Positions 23,201-32,621 of a DNA stretch of 64,000 nucleotides are shown piece after piece (positions within the stretch are counted from its first letter, which is position 1; each line of letters begins with the position of its first letter). The notes under the pieces are model-generated. The model was not told where the DNA came from. It made no database searches and worked only from the letters and a program-made list of their open reading frames with translations. A program made the position numbers and the translations under genes. Source of the stretch: JBMNPT01 sp050943735 (GTDB taxonomy: Bacteria > Bacillota > Clostridia > Oscillospirales > RGIG577); contig JBMNPT010000003.1 of the NCBI GenBank assembly GCA_050943735.1, forward strand, positions 1-64,000, read 5' to 3'.

Positions 23201-24889
23201 ATGCTGTCGCTGTTGCACATTGAAAATGTGGCGGTCATTGAAAAAGTGGATATTGCCTTTCAGACCGGTTTCAATGTGCTGACTGGTGAGACAGGTGCGG
23301 GCAAATCCATCATTATAGACTCCATCAATATGGTGCTAGGGGAGCGCACCAGCCGGGAAATCATCCGAAAGGGACAGCAGCGGGCGTTGGTGTGCGCCTG
23401 TTTTGCTGAACTTTCGTCTCAGGTGCTGGAGGAGCTGGAACAGCAGGGATTGCAGCCGGACGAGGATGGAAATTTGTTGCTGGAACGGGAGCTTTCTGTA
23501 CAGGGAAAGGGTAGTTGTCGGATCAACGGCCGGCCGGTGAGCACAGCGGTATTGCGGCAAATCGCGGGCTGTCTCATCAACATTCATGGGCAGCACGACA
23601 GCCAGCAGCTATTGCAAAGTGAACGGCACATTCAATTTTTAGATGGATATTTGGGGCTGGAACCGGAACTGAGCCGGTACCGGCCATTGTATGAGGAAGA
23701 CCGCAGATTGCGGCGTGAGCTGCAAAATCTGCAGCAGGGCGAGCAGGAGCGGGAACGCAGAATGGATTTGCTGCGGTACCAGATTCGGGAAATTCAGCGG
23801 GCCCAGTTGACTCCGGGGGAAGAAGAGGAGCTCACCGCACGTCGTCGAGTGCTTCGCAATGCCGAACGAATTCGTACTGCGGTGGAAGAAACCTTTGCGC
23901 TGGTGTACGAAGGGGATGAGGAGTTCCAGAGTGTGCATGATCTGCTGGCTCAGGCGCAGGAGTCACTGAGTGATGTAGCCCGGCTGGAGGATACACTGGC
24001 AAGCTGTGCGCAGACGCTGGAAAATATGTCTTATGAGCTGGAAGATGTGGTGGAAAATCTCCGGGAGGTTCGGGAGTCCATGGAAGTGGGCGAAGAAGAA
24101 CTGGAGGAGATTGAAAACCGGCTGGAAGTGTTGACCCGGCTCAAGCGGAAATATGGCAGCGACGTGGAAGAAATCCTGGATTTTGAGCAAAATTGCCGGC
24201 AGGAACTGGAAAAGCTGGAAAACAGCCACCAGGATATGGAGGCACTTACCAAAGCGCTAAACGCTAATTCTCAGGCGTTACAGCAGCAGGCAAGAGCGCT
24301 GCATGAAAAGCGTCTGGAAGGAGCCAAACGATTGCAGGAAGGAATTGAGCGGGAGCTCAAATTTCTCAATATGGAAAACGCCAAATTCAGTGTGCGGCTG
24401 GAGCAGCACACCGATGATGAGGGGAATCCGATCTACCGCCCTTCGGGGGTGGATGATGTAGAATTTATGATACAAACCAACCGGGGAGAGGATATGAAAC
24501 CTCTTGCCAAAATTGCCTCCGGCGGTGAATTGTCCCGGATTATGTTGGCCTTGAAAAGCAGTATGACCCAGGCTGATCCGGTGGATACACTGATTTTTGA
24601 TGAAATTGACACCGGAATCAGCGGACGCGCGGCCAGTCGGGTGGGAGAGAAACTGCGGGAAATTTCCAAGTACCGGCAGGTGCTGTGTGTATCCCATCTG
24701 GTGACCATCGCAGCCAAAGCCAGTCACCATTTCCTCATCAGCAAGGACGATTCGGAGCACACTCGCACCACCGTCCAGTTGCTGCAGGGACAGCGTCGGG
24801 TGGATGAAATCGCCCGGCTCATCGGCGGAGAAGAGATTACAGACATTACACTGGCCAATGCCAGACAGCTGCTGGAGCAGTCAGAATAA
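23201..24889 (+). CDS. recN: DNA repair protein RecN
   Basis: A 562-aa SMC-like ATPase. Walker A is GETGAGKS (29-36), the middle third is a long coiled coil, and the C-terminal lobe has the ABC signature SGGELSR and Walker B TLIFDEIDTGISG. RecN acts early in double-strand-break repair by holding DNA ends. It follows argR by 21 bp and precedes tyrS by 18 bp. Confidence 0.97.
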   Translation: MLSLLHIENVAVIEKVDIAFQTGFNVLTGETGAGKSIIIDSINMVLGERTSREIIRKGQQRALVCACFAELSSQVLEELEQQGLQPDEDGNLLLERELSVQGKGSCRINGRPVSTAVLRQIAGCLINIHGQHDSQQLLQSERHIQFLDGYLGLEPELSRYRPLYEEDRRLRRELQNLQQGEQERERRMDLLRYQIREIQRAQLTPGEEEELTARRRVLRNAERIRTAVEETFALVYEGDEEFQSVHDLLAQAQESLSDVARLEDTLASCAQTLENMSYELEDVVENLREVRESMEVGEEELEEIENRLEVLTRLKRKYGSDVEEILDFEQNCRQELEKLENSHQDMEALTKALNANSQALQQQARALHEKRLEGAKRLQEGIERELKFLNMENAKFSVRLEQHTDDEGNPIYRPSGVDDVEFMIQTNRGEDMKPLAKIASGGELSRIMLALKSSMTQADPVDTLIFDEIDTGISGRAASRVGEKLREISKYRQVLCVSHLVTIAAKASHHFLISKDDSEHTRTTVQLLQGQRRVDEIARLIGGEEITDITLANARQLLEQSE

Positions 24890-24907
24890 CAAAAAGGAGT
24901 AAGAAAA

Positions 24908-26128
24908 ATGGGTATTTTTAAGGAGTTGCAGGACCGGGGTCTGGTGGCACAGATGACCAACCCCGAGATGATCGAAAAGCTGTTGGAAGAGGATAAGATT
25001 TCCTTTTACATTGGCTTTGACCCCACCGCTGACAGCCTGCACGTGGGTCACTTTATGCAGATGGTGATTATGAAGCATCTGCAGGGAGCCGGACACCGTC
25101 CCATCGCCATTCTGGGCGAAGGCACCGGTATGATCGGCGATCCCTCCGGCCGGACCGACATGCGGAAAATGCTGACTCATGAGCAGGTACAGCACAACAT
25201 CGCCTGCTTCAAAAAGCAGATGGGACGTTTCATTGACACCAGTGAAGATAAGGCGCTGTTTGTCAACAATGCGGACTGGCTGCTGCACCTCAATTACGTG
25301 GATTTCCTCCGGGATATCGGCGTGCACTTCTCGGTGAACAAGATGCTCTCCTACGAGTGTTTCAAGAGCCGTATGGAGCGGGGGCTGACCTTCATTGAGT
25401 TCAACTACATGTTGATGCAGGCCTATGATTTTTACATGCTGTACAAAAAATACGGCTGCGTGATGGAAATGGGCGGCGACGATCAGTGGGCCAACATTCT
25501 GGCAGGCATTGATCTGGTGCGCAAAAAGGAAGGAAAGGAAGTCTACGGTATCACCTTCAATCTGCTGACCACCAGCGACGGCAAGAAGATGGGCAAGACC
25601 CAGAAGGGCGCTGTGTGGCTGGATCCGGATAAGACCAGTCCCTATGAATTTTTCCAGTACTGGCGCAACATCGAGGATGCGGATGTGATCCGTATGATGA
25701 AGATGATCACCTTTATGCCGCTGGAGGAGATTGCGGAATATGAAAAACTGAAGGATGCGGAAATCAACCGCGCCAAGGAGAAGCTGGCCTTTGAGCTGAC
25801 CAAGATGGTGCATGGAGAAGAGGAGGCCAACAAGGCGCTCAACGCGGCTAAGGCTCTGTTTGTCGGCGGCGGCGACCTGGCCAATATGCCCAGCACCACC
25901 CTGACCGAAGAAGATTTCACCGATGGAAAGATCGGCATTTTGGACTTGCTGTGCAAAACCAAATTGGCTCCTTCCAAGGCGGAAGGCCGTCGTCTGGTGC
26001 AGCAAAATGGCATTTCGGTGAACGATCAGAAGGTGACCGATATTGCTGCCAGCTACGACAAGGATGCGTTTGCGGGCGATTTCCTCATCAAAAAGGGGAA
26101 GAAGGTATACCACAAAGTAACTCTCTAA
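24908..26128 (+). CDS. tyrS: Tyrosyl-tRNA synthetase
   Basis: A 406-aa class I synthetase with the HIGH-type motif HVGH (45-48), the KMSKS-type loop KMGKT (227-231) and a C-terminal S4 RNA-binding domain (about 340-406). It charges tRNA-Tyr. AAAGGAG precedes the ATG. No T-box leader is present because it lies inside the recN operon, which ends with a terminator directly after it. Confidence 0.96.
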   Translation: MGIFKELQDRGLVAQMTNPEMIEKLLEEDKISFYIGFDPTADSLHVGHFMQMVIMKHLQGAGHRPIAILGEGTGMIGDPSGRTDMRKMLTHEQVQHNIACFKKQMGRFIDTSEDKALFVNNADWLLHLNYVDFLRDIGVHFSVNKMLSYECFKSRMERGLTFIEFNYMLMQAYDFYMLYKKYGCVMEMGGDDQWANILAGIDLVRKKEGKEVYGITFNLLTTSDGKKMGKTQKGAVWLDPDKTSPYEFFQYWRNIEDADVIRMMKMITFMPLEEIAEYEKLKDAEINRAKEKLAFELTKMVHGEEEANKALNAAKALFVGGGDLANMPSTTLTEEDFTDGKIGILDLLCKTKLAPSKAEGRRLVQQNGISVNDQKVTDIAASYDKDAFAGDFLIKKGKKVYHKVTL

Positions 26129-26137
26129 AACAGATCA

Positions 26138-26167
26138 ACAGCGCAGTCATGTACTGCGCTGTTTTTT
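26138..26167 (+). terminator. Intrinsic terminator after tyrS
   Basis: A 10-bp perfect stem (26138-26147 with 26153-26162), 5-nt loop, T run. It ends the recN-tyrS transcript. Confidence 0.85.
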
Positions 26168-26201
26168 GTCCAGAGTTTACCAAAAAACAAAAGAGCCGCC
26201 C

Positions 26202-26231
26202 TTGACGAACCGGGCCGCAAGGTGGTACACT
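26202..26231 (+). promoter_or_regulatory. Promoter of the IMP dehydrogenase gene
   Basis: TTGACG (26202-26207), 18 bp, TACACT (26226-26231). Transcription would begin near 26238, only about 10 bases before a terminator-like hairpin. Confidence 0.55.
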
Positions 26232-26246
26232 TATTGCAATCAATCA

Positions 26247-26286
26247 TGTCCGCAACCATCTATCCCATGGGCGGACACGTTTTTTC
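26247..26286 (+). terminator. Terminator-like hairpin in the IMP dehydrogenase leader
   Basis: Outer stem 26247-26253 with 26271-26277, inner stem 26256-26259 with 26267-26270, then a run of T to 26285. It lies inside the 5' leader, about 35 bp before the coding start, so most transcripts could stop here unless the hairpin is prevented. No known riboswitch fold is recognisable in the roughly 10 bases before it. Confidence 0.6.
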
Positions 26287-26319
26287 AGAGGATGTTATGC
26301 AGAAAATGGAGGAGATTGT

Positions 26320-27822
26320 ATGGCTTTTATTTTTGAAGAACCTTCCCGTACATTTAGTGAATATTTGCTAGTTCCCGGATACTCCTCGGCGGAGTGCATT
26401 CCCAATCGGGTGAGTCTGCGCACTCCAGTGGTGAAATTCAAAAAGGGCGAGGAGTCGGCTTTGTATATGAACGTTCCCATGACTTCCGCTATCATGCAGT
26501 CGGTGTCCGATGACAAAATGGCCATCGCGTTGGCCAGAGAGGGAGGGATCTCCTTTATTTTCGGCTCCCAGAGTGTGGAAAACGAAGCCGCTATGGTGGC
26601 CCGGGTGAAGTCTTATAAGGCAGGTTTTGTGGTGAGTGATTCCAACATTCAGCCCGATCAGACGCTGGAGGATATTTTGGAATTGAAGGCTCTGACAGGA
26701 CACTCTACGGTAGCAGTCACAGAAGACGGCACTGCCACCGGTAAGCTGCTGGGCATTGTCACCAGCCGTGATTACCGGGTGAGCCGTATGGATCCCGCCA
26801 CCAAGGTGAGAGAGTTTATGACTCCCTTCTCCAAGCTGATTTACGGCGACAAGGACACCAGCCTCAAGGAGGCCAATAATATTATCTGGGACCATAAGCT
26901 TAACAGCCTGCCCATTGTGGACGATGATGGCCACCTCATGTATATGGTATTTCGCAAGGACTACGCCTCTCACAAGGAAAATCCACTGGAACTGTTGGAT
27001 GTGCACAAGCGGTACGTGGTAGGTGCAGGCATTAACACCCGGGATTATGAAACTCGGGTACCCGCTCTGATTGAAGCGGGAGCGGATGTGCTTTGCATTG
27101 ACTCTTCGGAGGGATATTCCGAATGGCAGTATCGCACGCTGCAATGGGTGCGGGAGCACTATGGAGACAGTGTGAAGATCGGTGCCGGCAACGTGGTGGA
27201 CGGGGATGGATTCCGTTTCCTGGCCGATGCAGGAGCAGACTTTGTGAAGGTGGGCATCGGCGGCGGCTCCATCTGTATTACCCGGGAGCAGAAGGGCATT
27301 GGACGCGGACAGGCCACTGCGCTCATCGATGTGGCAAAAGCCCGGGATGAGTATTATGAAAAGACTGGTGTGTATGTGCCTATTTGTTCGGATGGCGGCA
27401 TTGTATACGATCATCATATCACGTTGGCACTGGCCATGGGAGCGGATTTTGTGATGTTGGGCCGCTATTTTGCCCGGTTTGACGAAAGCCCCACCCATAA
27501 GGTCAACATCAACGGCAACTATATGAAGGAATACTGGGGAGAAGGTTCCAACCGTGCCCGCAACTGGCAGCGGTATGATATGGGCGGAGCCACCAAACTC
27601 TCCTTTGAGGAAGGTGTGGATTCCTACGTTCCCTATGCTGGCCCGCTGCATGACAATGTGGTGATGACCCTCAACAAGGTGCGTTCCACCATGTGTAACT
27701 GCGGTTCGTTGAGCATTTCCGAATTCCAGAAGAAGGCTAAGCTGACAGTGGTGTCGGCTACTTCCATTGTGGAGGGCGGAGCCCATGACGTAATGCTCAA
27801 GGAGAGCAATGTGAAGATCTGA
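26320..27822 (+). CDS. guaB: IMP dehydrogenase
   Basis: A 500-aa TIM-barrel enzyme with a CBS-domain insert (about 95-215). The catalytic loop is [10 protein letters not shown] with Cys at about 319, and the flap [12 protein letters not shown] follows. It oxidises IMP to XMP, the committed step of GMP synthesis. It belongs to the branch with a modified N-terminus ([11 protein letters not shown]) seen in Clostridia. GGAGG precedes the ATG. It stands alone between a leader hairpin and a bidirectional terminator. A GMP-reductase role is unlikely because the CBS pair and IMPDH flap are present. Confidence 0.93.
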   Translation: MAFIFEEPSRTFSEYLLVPGYSSAECIPNRVSLRTPVVKFKKGEESALYMNVPMTSAIMQSVSDDKMAIALAREGGISFIFGSQSVENEAAMVARVKSYKAGFVVSDSNIQPDQTLEDILELKALTGHSTVAVTEDGTATGKLLGIVTSRDYRVSRMDPATKVREFMTPFSKLIYGDKDTSLKEANNIIWDHKLNSLPIVDDDGHLMYMVFRKDYASHKENPLELLDVHKRYVVGAGINTRDYETRVPALIEAGADVLCIDSSEGYSEWQYRTLQWVREHYGDSVKIGAGNVVDGDGFRFLADAGADFVKVGIGGGSICITREQKGIGRGQATALIDVAKARDEYYEKTGVYVPICSDGGIVYDHHITLALAMGADFVMLGRYFARFDESPTHKVNINGNYMKEYWGEGSNRARNWQRYDMGGATKLSFEEGVDSYVPYAGPLHDNVVMTLNKVRSTMCNCGSLSISEFQKKAKLTVVSATSIVEGGAHDVMLKESNVKI

Positions 27823-27831
27823 CAGCAAAAG

Positions 27832-27863
27832 AAAAGAGACGCTCCATGGAGCGTCTCTTTTTT
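27832..27863. terminator. Bidirectional terminator between guaB and the RpiR gene
   Basis: A 14-base A/G-rich arm (27832-27845) pairs with 27848-27861; both sides have A or T runs. It serves two convergent genes. Confidence 0.8.
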
Positions 27864-27868
27864 GTTTT

Positions 27869-28711
27869 TTAGAGTCCCAGATAATAGCCAGTACTGAGAA
27901 TGTCCTCTGTACGGGAGAGTACCTCCCGGGCTTCTTCATAGTTTTGTTTGGCCAGTTCCGCCACCAGATAGTTGGTCAGGCAAATGGGAGCTGTGAGAGA
28001 ATTTTTATACGATGCGCTTTTGGTTGCACAGGGGAGATTGATGTCTCCATACCCCCGGATGGCCAAGTTGTTCATGGCGGTGAAAAGAATGGTCTTTACC
28101 CCGCGGCTTTTGAGCCAGGAGAGAATGTTGGTAGCGGTTTTGGAATATCTGGGGAAAAAATAGGCAATGCAGACATCTTCGGGTTCAGCACCTACAATTT
28201 CCTCTGGATAGAGCATACCGGTGGATTGGATGAAATGGATGTTTTTTTTGATTTCACCCAGCCTGGAGGCCATATAGTAGGCGGTGGAAAAACTGCTGCG
28301 CATTCCCAAAATATAAATTTTTCCCGCTTGAGAAATCCACTGCACCGCTTTGGAAAGATCCTGATCATTTTGGGCCATGAGCGTTTGACGGATGTTGTCC
28401 AAATCAATGGAGAAGGATTCATGGAGCAGAGCATTGCCGCTGGTTTGTTCCATGCTGTCCAGCCGTTCCGGCAAAGTACTTTTGTTTTGCAACTCATCCT
28501 GTACGGATTGCTGCATGTCACCAAAGCCACTGTATCCGATGGCTCGGGAGAACCGGATAATGGTTGTGGTGCTGACACCTACTTTGCTGGCCAGCGTTTC
28601 CAGAGTGGAAAAGGCAATGCTTTCCATGTTGTTGCGCATGAAAGCCGCAATACTGGCTTGTGAACGGGTAAAGTGATCTTCGTTGTGTTTGAGTCTGTCT
28701 ACAAAACGCAT
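27869..28711 (-). CDS. RpiR/MurR family transcriptional regulator
   Basis: A 280-aa regulator. The N-terminal helix-turn-helix (about residues 30-60; LASKVGVSTTTIIRFSRAIG) is followed by a SIS sugar-phosphate-binding domain (about 120-260). Such proteins sense phosphosugars and control sugar or amino-sugar genes. It is transcribed toward guaB and away from the GntR gene, so its targets are probably the catabolic genes to the right. The ligand cannot be told from sequence. Confidence 0.9.
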   Translation of the reverse strand: MRFVDRLKHNEDHFTRSQASIAAFMRNNMESIAFSTLETLASKVGVSTTTIIRFSRAIGYSGFGDMQQSVQDELQNKSTLPERLDSMEQTSGNALLHESFSIDLDNIRQTLMAQNDQDLSKAVQWISQAGKIYILGMRSSFSTAYYMASRLGEIKKNIHFIQSTGMLYPEEIVGAEPEDVCIAYFFPRYSKTATNILSWLKSRGVKTILFTAMNNLAIRGYGDINLPCATKSASYKNSLTAPICLTNYLVAELAKQNYEEAREVLSRTEDILSTGYYLGL

Positions 28712-28753
28712 GGTTGTTTTCCTTTATTGCAGCGGATGGTCCGCTGGGACAGT

Positions 28754-28768
28754 TGACAGAATTTGTCA
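28754..28768. promoter_or_regulatory. Candidate operator, TGACA inverted repeat
   Basis: TGACA-5 bp-TGTCA lies between the divergent RpiR and GntR genes, about 10 bp upstream of the -35 of the latter. Size and symmetry suit binding of a dimeric regulator such as the adjacent FCD protein. No second copy was found by eye. Confidence 0.35.
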
Positions 28769-28776
28769 GCGTGGGT

Positions 28777-28806
28777 TTGACGATGGTCCTCTGCTCATGA
28801 TATACT
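28777..28806 (+). promoter_or_regulatory. Promoter of the GntR/FCD gene
   Basis: TTGACG (28777-28782), 18 bp, extended -10 TGA plus TATACT (28801-28806). Confidence 0.65.
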
Positions 28807-28838
28807 AATAATATCACAGAAGGACAGGAGGGAAGAGT

Positions 28839-29537
28839 ATGCCGTTGCCGAGTATGCCTTTTGACCGGGAAACCCCGCCCAGTAAAGCGGAAATCCTGGA
28901 AATTCTGACACGCTGGATCATTGAAATGCAGCTGGAACCCGAAGAAAAAATCAGCGATGTAGAAATTGCGTCCTATTTTCGGGTGAGCCGCACTCCCATC
29001 CGTGAAGCACTGCAAATCCTGGAGGGAAAAAAGCTGGTTCACGCCTATCCCGGACGAGCTACCGTGGTAGCGGAACTGGGAGTAGAGCATCCCGAACAGT
29101 GGTATCTTCCCATGCAGACACTGCAATGTCTTGCAGTGCGTCTGGCGGTGGAAAAGGCCACTGCCAGCCAGGTGGATTATCTGGAGCAGTTGAATCAGGC
29201 TTTTGGCGAAGAGGTAGCCCGGAGCGATGATGTACTTCTGCTGTTAAAATTGGATCAGCAGTTTCATCATGGTTTGCTGGAGGTGGCAGGCAATGAATAC
29301 ATTGCTGATTTCTGCAACACCTTGTGGGCTCATATTGGACGGCTGGAATACCTGTTCTTTGAAGGTAACCGACATTTGGGAGCGTCGGTGGAAGACCATG
29401 CTCATGTTGTGGAAGGGATGCGCCGCAAGGACCCATTTCATGCGGAGTTGGCTATGAAAAACAACTGGAGCACTTCCATGCTGGCGGTAAAAAGCCAGAT
29501 TTATATGGCAAATGCCAAAAGATGGGAGATATTCTGA
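28839..29537 (+). CDS. GntR family regulator, FadR/FCD type
   Basis: A 232-aa protein with an N-terminal winged helix (about 20-85; VSRTPIREALQILEGKKLV) and a helical FCD ligand domain (about 95-225) that keeps the Asp and His residues usually binding a metal and an organic acid. FCD regulators respond to carboxylates such as gluconate, glycolate or lactate. It is next to the glycerate kinase-enolase gene, which it may control. AGGAGGG precedes the ATG. Confidence 0.9.
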   Translation: MPLPSMPFDRETPPSKAEILEILTRWIIEMQLEPEEKISDVEIASYFRVSRTPIREALQILEGKKLVHAYPGRATVVAELGVEHPEQWYLPMQTLQCLAVRLAVEKATASQVDYLEQLNQAFGEEVARSDDVLLLLKLDQQFHHGLLEVAGNEYIADFCNTLWAHIGRLEYLFFEGNRHLGASVEDHAHVVEGMRRKDPFHAELAMKNNWSTSMLAVKSQIYMANAKRWEIF

Positions 29538-29555
29538 GCCAATGAAAAGTACTAT

Positions 29556-29587
29556 AAGCCGCCCGGCATGTGCCGGGCGGCTTTTTT
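29556..29587. terminator. Bidirectional terminator
   Basis: Arms 29556-29568 and 29571-29583 pair over 13 GC-rich bases, followed by T residues. It separates the GntR gene from the convergent fusion gene. Confidence 0.8.
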
Positions 29588-29602
29588 GTACTGTAAGTGG
29601 AA

Positions 29603-32296
29603 TCAGAATTTCACAATCTTGTCGATATTGGCCATATGACAGCCGGCATAGTCATCCTTGACCCGCATCAGGAAATTGAGTTTGTCAATTCGTTCACCGG
29701 AACGCGGACAGCCATTTTTGATAAAGGGAATTTGCAGTCCCACTGCCAGATCCATGACCACGTCACCGATTACACCGCCCGAACGGCCGGAAGTGATGGA
29801 GAACAGACCATGCTCATCGGCGTAGTAGTGAGCGTCCAGCGCTTCGCTGATGGTTCCCACCTGATTGGGCTTGAGGATGAATCCATCAATGGAGTTGGTG
29901 GAAACGGCCCGCTCGATGCGCTGCCGATTGGATACGGTGAAATCATCCGCGATGATGAGGGTACGGGTGATAACCTTATGAGCTTTCTCATAGCCTTCCC
30001 AGTCGTTTTCATCCAACATGTCTTCGATAAATACAAAGTTGTACTTTTCGGTAAGTCCCTTGACATAGTCGATGATTTCATCAGTGGTACGCTGTTTGCC
30101 GTTGAGATAGTAGGTCTTGGTTTCCGCGTCGTACATTTCACTGATGGCGCAGTCCAATGCAAAGGCGCACTGATCGGTATAGCCGCAGCGGTCAATGGCC
30201 TTTTGAATGAGATTCAGGCATACTTCGGGGTCTTCGGAAGGAGCTACCCAACCATAACTGCCACCCACAGCAGGGGGCTTTCCGGTGTATTCCTGAATGA
30301 CCGGGCCCAGAGTCTGGAACACCTTGACGGCGATTTCCACAGCTTCTTCAATGTCCTTGGCACGATAGGGCATGACAATGAATTCGTTGAATGCCTGGGT
30401 GATGCCATTGTTGCGGCCACCGTTGATCACATTGAAAGAGGGGATGGGAACGGTCTTGATGTTGCCATCAGAGAGGTAGTCATACAGCGGACGGCGCTGG
30501 CTGGCAGCTGCGGCCCGCAGGCAGGCGATGGAAACACTGTAAATGGCATTGCCGCCCAGTACATGCTTGTCGGGAGTGCCGTCCAGTTCGATCATCTTCT
30601 GGTCCAATGCCTTCTGATCGGTTACATCCATGCCGATGAGCGCAGGGGCAATGATATCGTTGACGTTGGCAACGGCTTTGTGAACACTCAGCCCATTGTA
30701 TTCGTCCGGATTGCCATCCCGCAGCACACAGGATTCGTACATGCCCACAGAACTGCCGGTGGGGGCTGCGCCGGTGCCGATGTAGCCGTCTTCGGTGATG
30801 ACGTCAACTTCCACCATGGGGCGGCACTTACAGTCAATCAGCTGCCGGGCGTGCACTGCCTTGATGCGAGGGCCGCTTTTTTTAGCGGGCTTTTCGGGCA
30901 GAGCCGGCACATACATAATGTTCAAATCACACAGGTTGGTACCGGTGTTGCCGGTGAACACAGCATCGCCCATCTGATCCAGTGCCTCGAAGCAGGCATG
31001 GCCGCGCAGGGATTCAAACACATCCACACCCTTTTCCACCGCGATGCCGTAGCTCTTGGAGTCGGTGATACCGCCGGCCACAGAAGTGGTGCCGTCGGTG
31101 CCTTCCGAGTCAATGGAGAGCAGGGCACAGCCAGGTGCCTTTTGAGCGGAGATGGCGAAGCTGAGCGTCAGTTCCTGACCAGGACCGCCATGGCCTGTGA
31201 TGGTGGAATTGTCCAGAATCTTAGTGGTGGCTTCACCGGAAGCCAGCAGTACACAGGGCGGCTTGACCGGATTTCCATAGTTCTGGATTTCCCGGGCAAT
31301 GGAAGCGAACAGGGTACCTACATCTCTGCTTTCTCCTTCAATGAAAGAGGAGAGAATCACAGCGGGGATGCCCATTTCTTCCGATACCTTTTTGGCTTGC
31401 AGACAGGAGTCGGGCAGGCTGTTGAGCAGGAAATAGGTGTTGTTGGGGAAGGCCTTGGGGGTTTCGCCCTCTGGGCCCACATTCATCAGATAGTCCACCA
31501 CAGCCTTGGGCAGACGATCTTCCACACCATAGTCATGAATGACCTGGCGGGCCTGTTCCAATGTGGTCTGGTCAGGACCCATGGGAGTGCCCTTGTAATT
31601 TTTATAGGGTTCGCCGATATCGCCGGTGGCAGGGGTGCCTACGGCGTCGCTGATGCCAAAGCCGATCAGTTCAGCTCCCCGGGCTTCGATCCGCTTGGCC
31701 AGCATACCGCCGTTCATGGCGCTGATGTGACGGCGGATGGCGTTGATTTCATAAATACCGGCGCCTGATTTCAACATGATGTCGGTGGTGTCGATTTCAT
31801 CCTGCAGGGTGATTCCTTCAATGGGACAGCTCATCAGAGCAGAGCTGCCGCCGCTGATGACCACAATGAATAGATCGTCCGGGCCGGCGTTGTCCACGAT
31901 TTTCAGGATTTCCTTACAGGCGCGCAGGCCCTCTTCGTTGGGCAGGGGATGACCGCCCACGTACACGTCGGTGTGACGGAACACATCGGTGGGCTCCGAG
32001 ATTTTCACAATGGCAATGCCCTTGGTGAGATGATCCCCTAAAATTTCATCCACCGCCATGGCCATGTGGTTGCAGGCTTTACCAGCGCCCAGCAGGTAGA
32101 CGTTGCGTTTTTTGGAAAGATCCCAACGCCGGCTGCCGATACACAGGATGTCACCTTCCATGTGCGCAATACTCTTGATGCGTTCATAGGCATCCAGGTA
32201 TTGGAGGGTTTTTTCGGTGATGTCCAGCACAATGCGGCGACTTTCCACATCGCCGTGAGAGAGCAGTACATCTCTGTTTTTGATTTTGATTTGCAT
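29603..32296 (-). CDS. Glycerate 2-kinase (MOFRL)-enolase fusion protein
   Basis: An 897-aa chain with two full domains. Residues ~10-464 are a type-2 glycerate kinase (DUF4147 plus MOFRL: VVISGGSSALMSCP, SGEATTKI, GGPGQE, DSEGTDGTTSVAGG); ~478-897 are an enolase fold (PTGSSVGMYES, FALDCAISEMYD, FIEDMLDENDW, IADDFTVSN, FILKPNQVGTISEAL). The kinase would make 2-phosphoglycerate, exactly the substrate of enolase, giving D-glycerate to PEP in one protein. Metal ligands (D715, E758, the DD at 784-785) and both lysines (K809, K860) are kept. The loop holding the acid glutamate (GDEGG in true enolases) is GGSYG here, and the HRSGE loop is GRSGG. ATG 32296 has AAGGAGGAG upstream. The chain has no frame break. 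Confidence 0.9.
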   Translation of the reverse strand: MQIKIKNRDVLLSHGDVESRRIVLDITEKTLQYLDAYERIKSIAHMEGDILCIGSRRWDLSKKRNVYLLGAGKACNHMAMAVDEILGDHLTKGIAIVKISEPTDVFRHTDVYVGGHPLPNEEGLRACKEILKIVDNAGPDDLFIVVISGGSSALMSCPIEGITLQDEIDTTDIMLKSGAGIYEINAIRRHISAMNGGMLAKRIEARGAELIGFGISDAVGTPATGDIGEPYKNYKGTPMGPDQTTLEQARQVIHDYGVEDRLPKAVVDYLMNVGPEGETPKAFPNNTYFLLNSLPDSCLQAKKVSEEMGIPAVILSSFIEGESRDVGTLFASIAREIQNYGNPVKPPCVLLASGEATTKILDNSTITGHGGPGQELTLSFAISAQKAPGCALLSIDSEGTDGTTSVAGGITDSKSYGIAVEKGVDVFESLRGHACFEALDQMGDAVFTGNTGTNLCDLNIMYVPALPEKPAKKSGPRIKAVHARQLIDCKCRPMVEVDVITEDGYIGTGAAPTGSSVGMYESCVLRDGNPDEYNGLSVHKAVANVNDIIAPALIGMDVTDQKALDQKMIELDGTPDKHVLGGNAIYSVSIACLRAAAASQRRPLYDYLSDGNIKTVPIPSFNVINGGRNNGITQAFNEFIVMPYRAKDIEEAVEIAVKVFQTLGPVIQEYTGKPPAVGGSYGWVAPSEDPEVCLNLIQKAIDRCGYTDQCAFALDCAISEMYDAETKTYYLNGKQRTTDEIIDYVKGLTEKYNFVFIEDMLDENDWEGYEKAHKVITRTLIIADDFTVSNRQRIERAVSTNSIDGFILKPNQVGTISEALDAHYYADEHGLFSITSGRSGGVIGDVVMDLAVGLQIPFIKNGCPRSGERIDKLNFLMRVKDDYAGCHMANIDKIVKF

Positions 32297-32611
32297 ACCA
32301 ATCTCCTCCTTCATGAAACCAGGGTGAGAAGGGTGAAAATGTCTTGTGTACTTTTATAATAATGAATGAAAAAACTCCTGTCAATGGCTGGAATACGATT
32401 GCGAAATTACCTGTTAAGAATACGATACTTTTGTAGTAAATAATACATCTTTGCAAGGTGGAATGTTAAATCTATCAAAAACTTGTCCATAAACTTATAA
32501 AAGATGCACAAAAAACAGTAAAATGAATAATACAAAGTGCAAAATTCCATAGTGGCTAAGATTCAGAGAAAATAAAGTAATATATCGATAGCATCTGTGA
32601 AAGAGCGGCGG

Positions 32612-32617
32612 TATAAT
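32612..32617 (+). promoter_or_regulatory. Candidate -10 of the TRAP leader transcript
   Basis: Perfect TATAAT without a convincing -35 hexamer at 16-18 bp, which suggests an activator-dependent promoter. Confidence 0.4.
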
Positions 32618-32621
32618 GTAA

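Noticed and set aside
26368..27939. Minus-strand open frame of 523 codons opposite guaB
   Set aside because: Shadow of the IMP dehydrogenase gene; it crosses a bidirectional terminator and shows no domain.
29597..31768. Long plus-strand open frame opposite the fusion gene (723 codons)
   Set aside because: It mirrors the codon bias of the minus-strand kinase-enolase gene, whose domains are clear; the antisense translation is His/Gly/Asn-rich without any domain and has no ribosome site.
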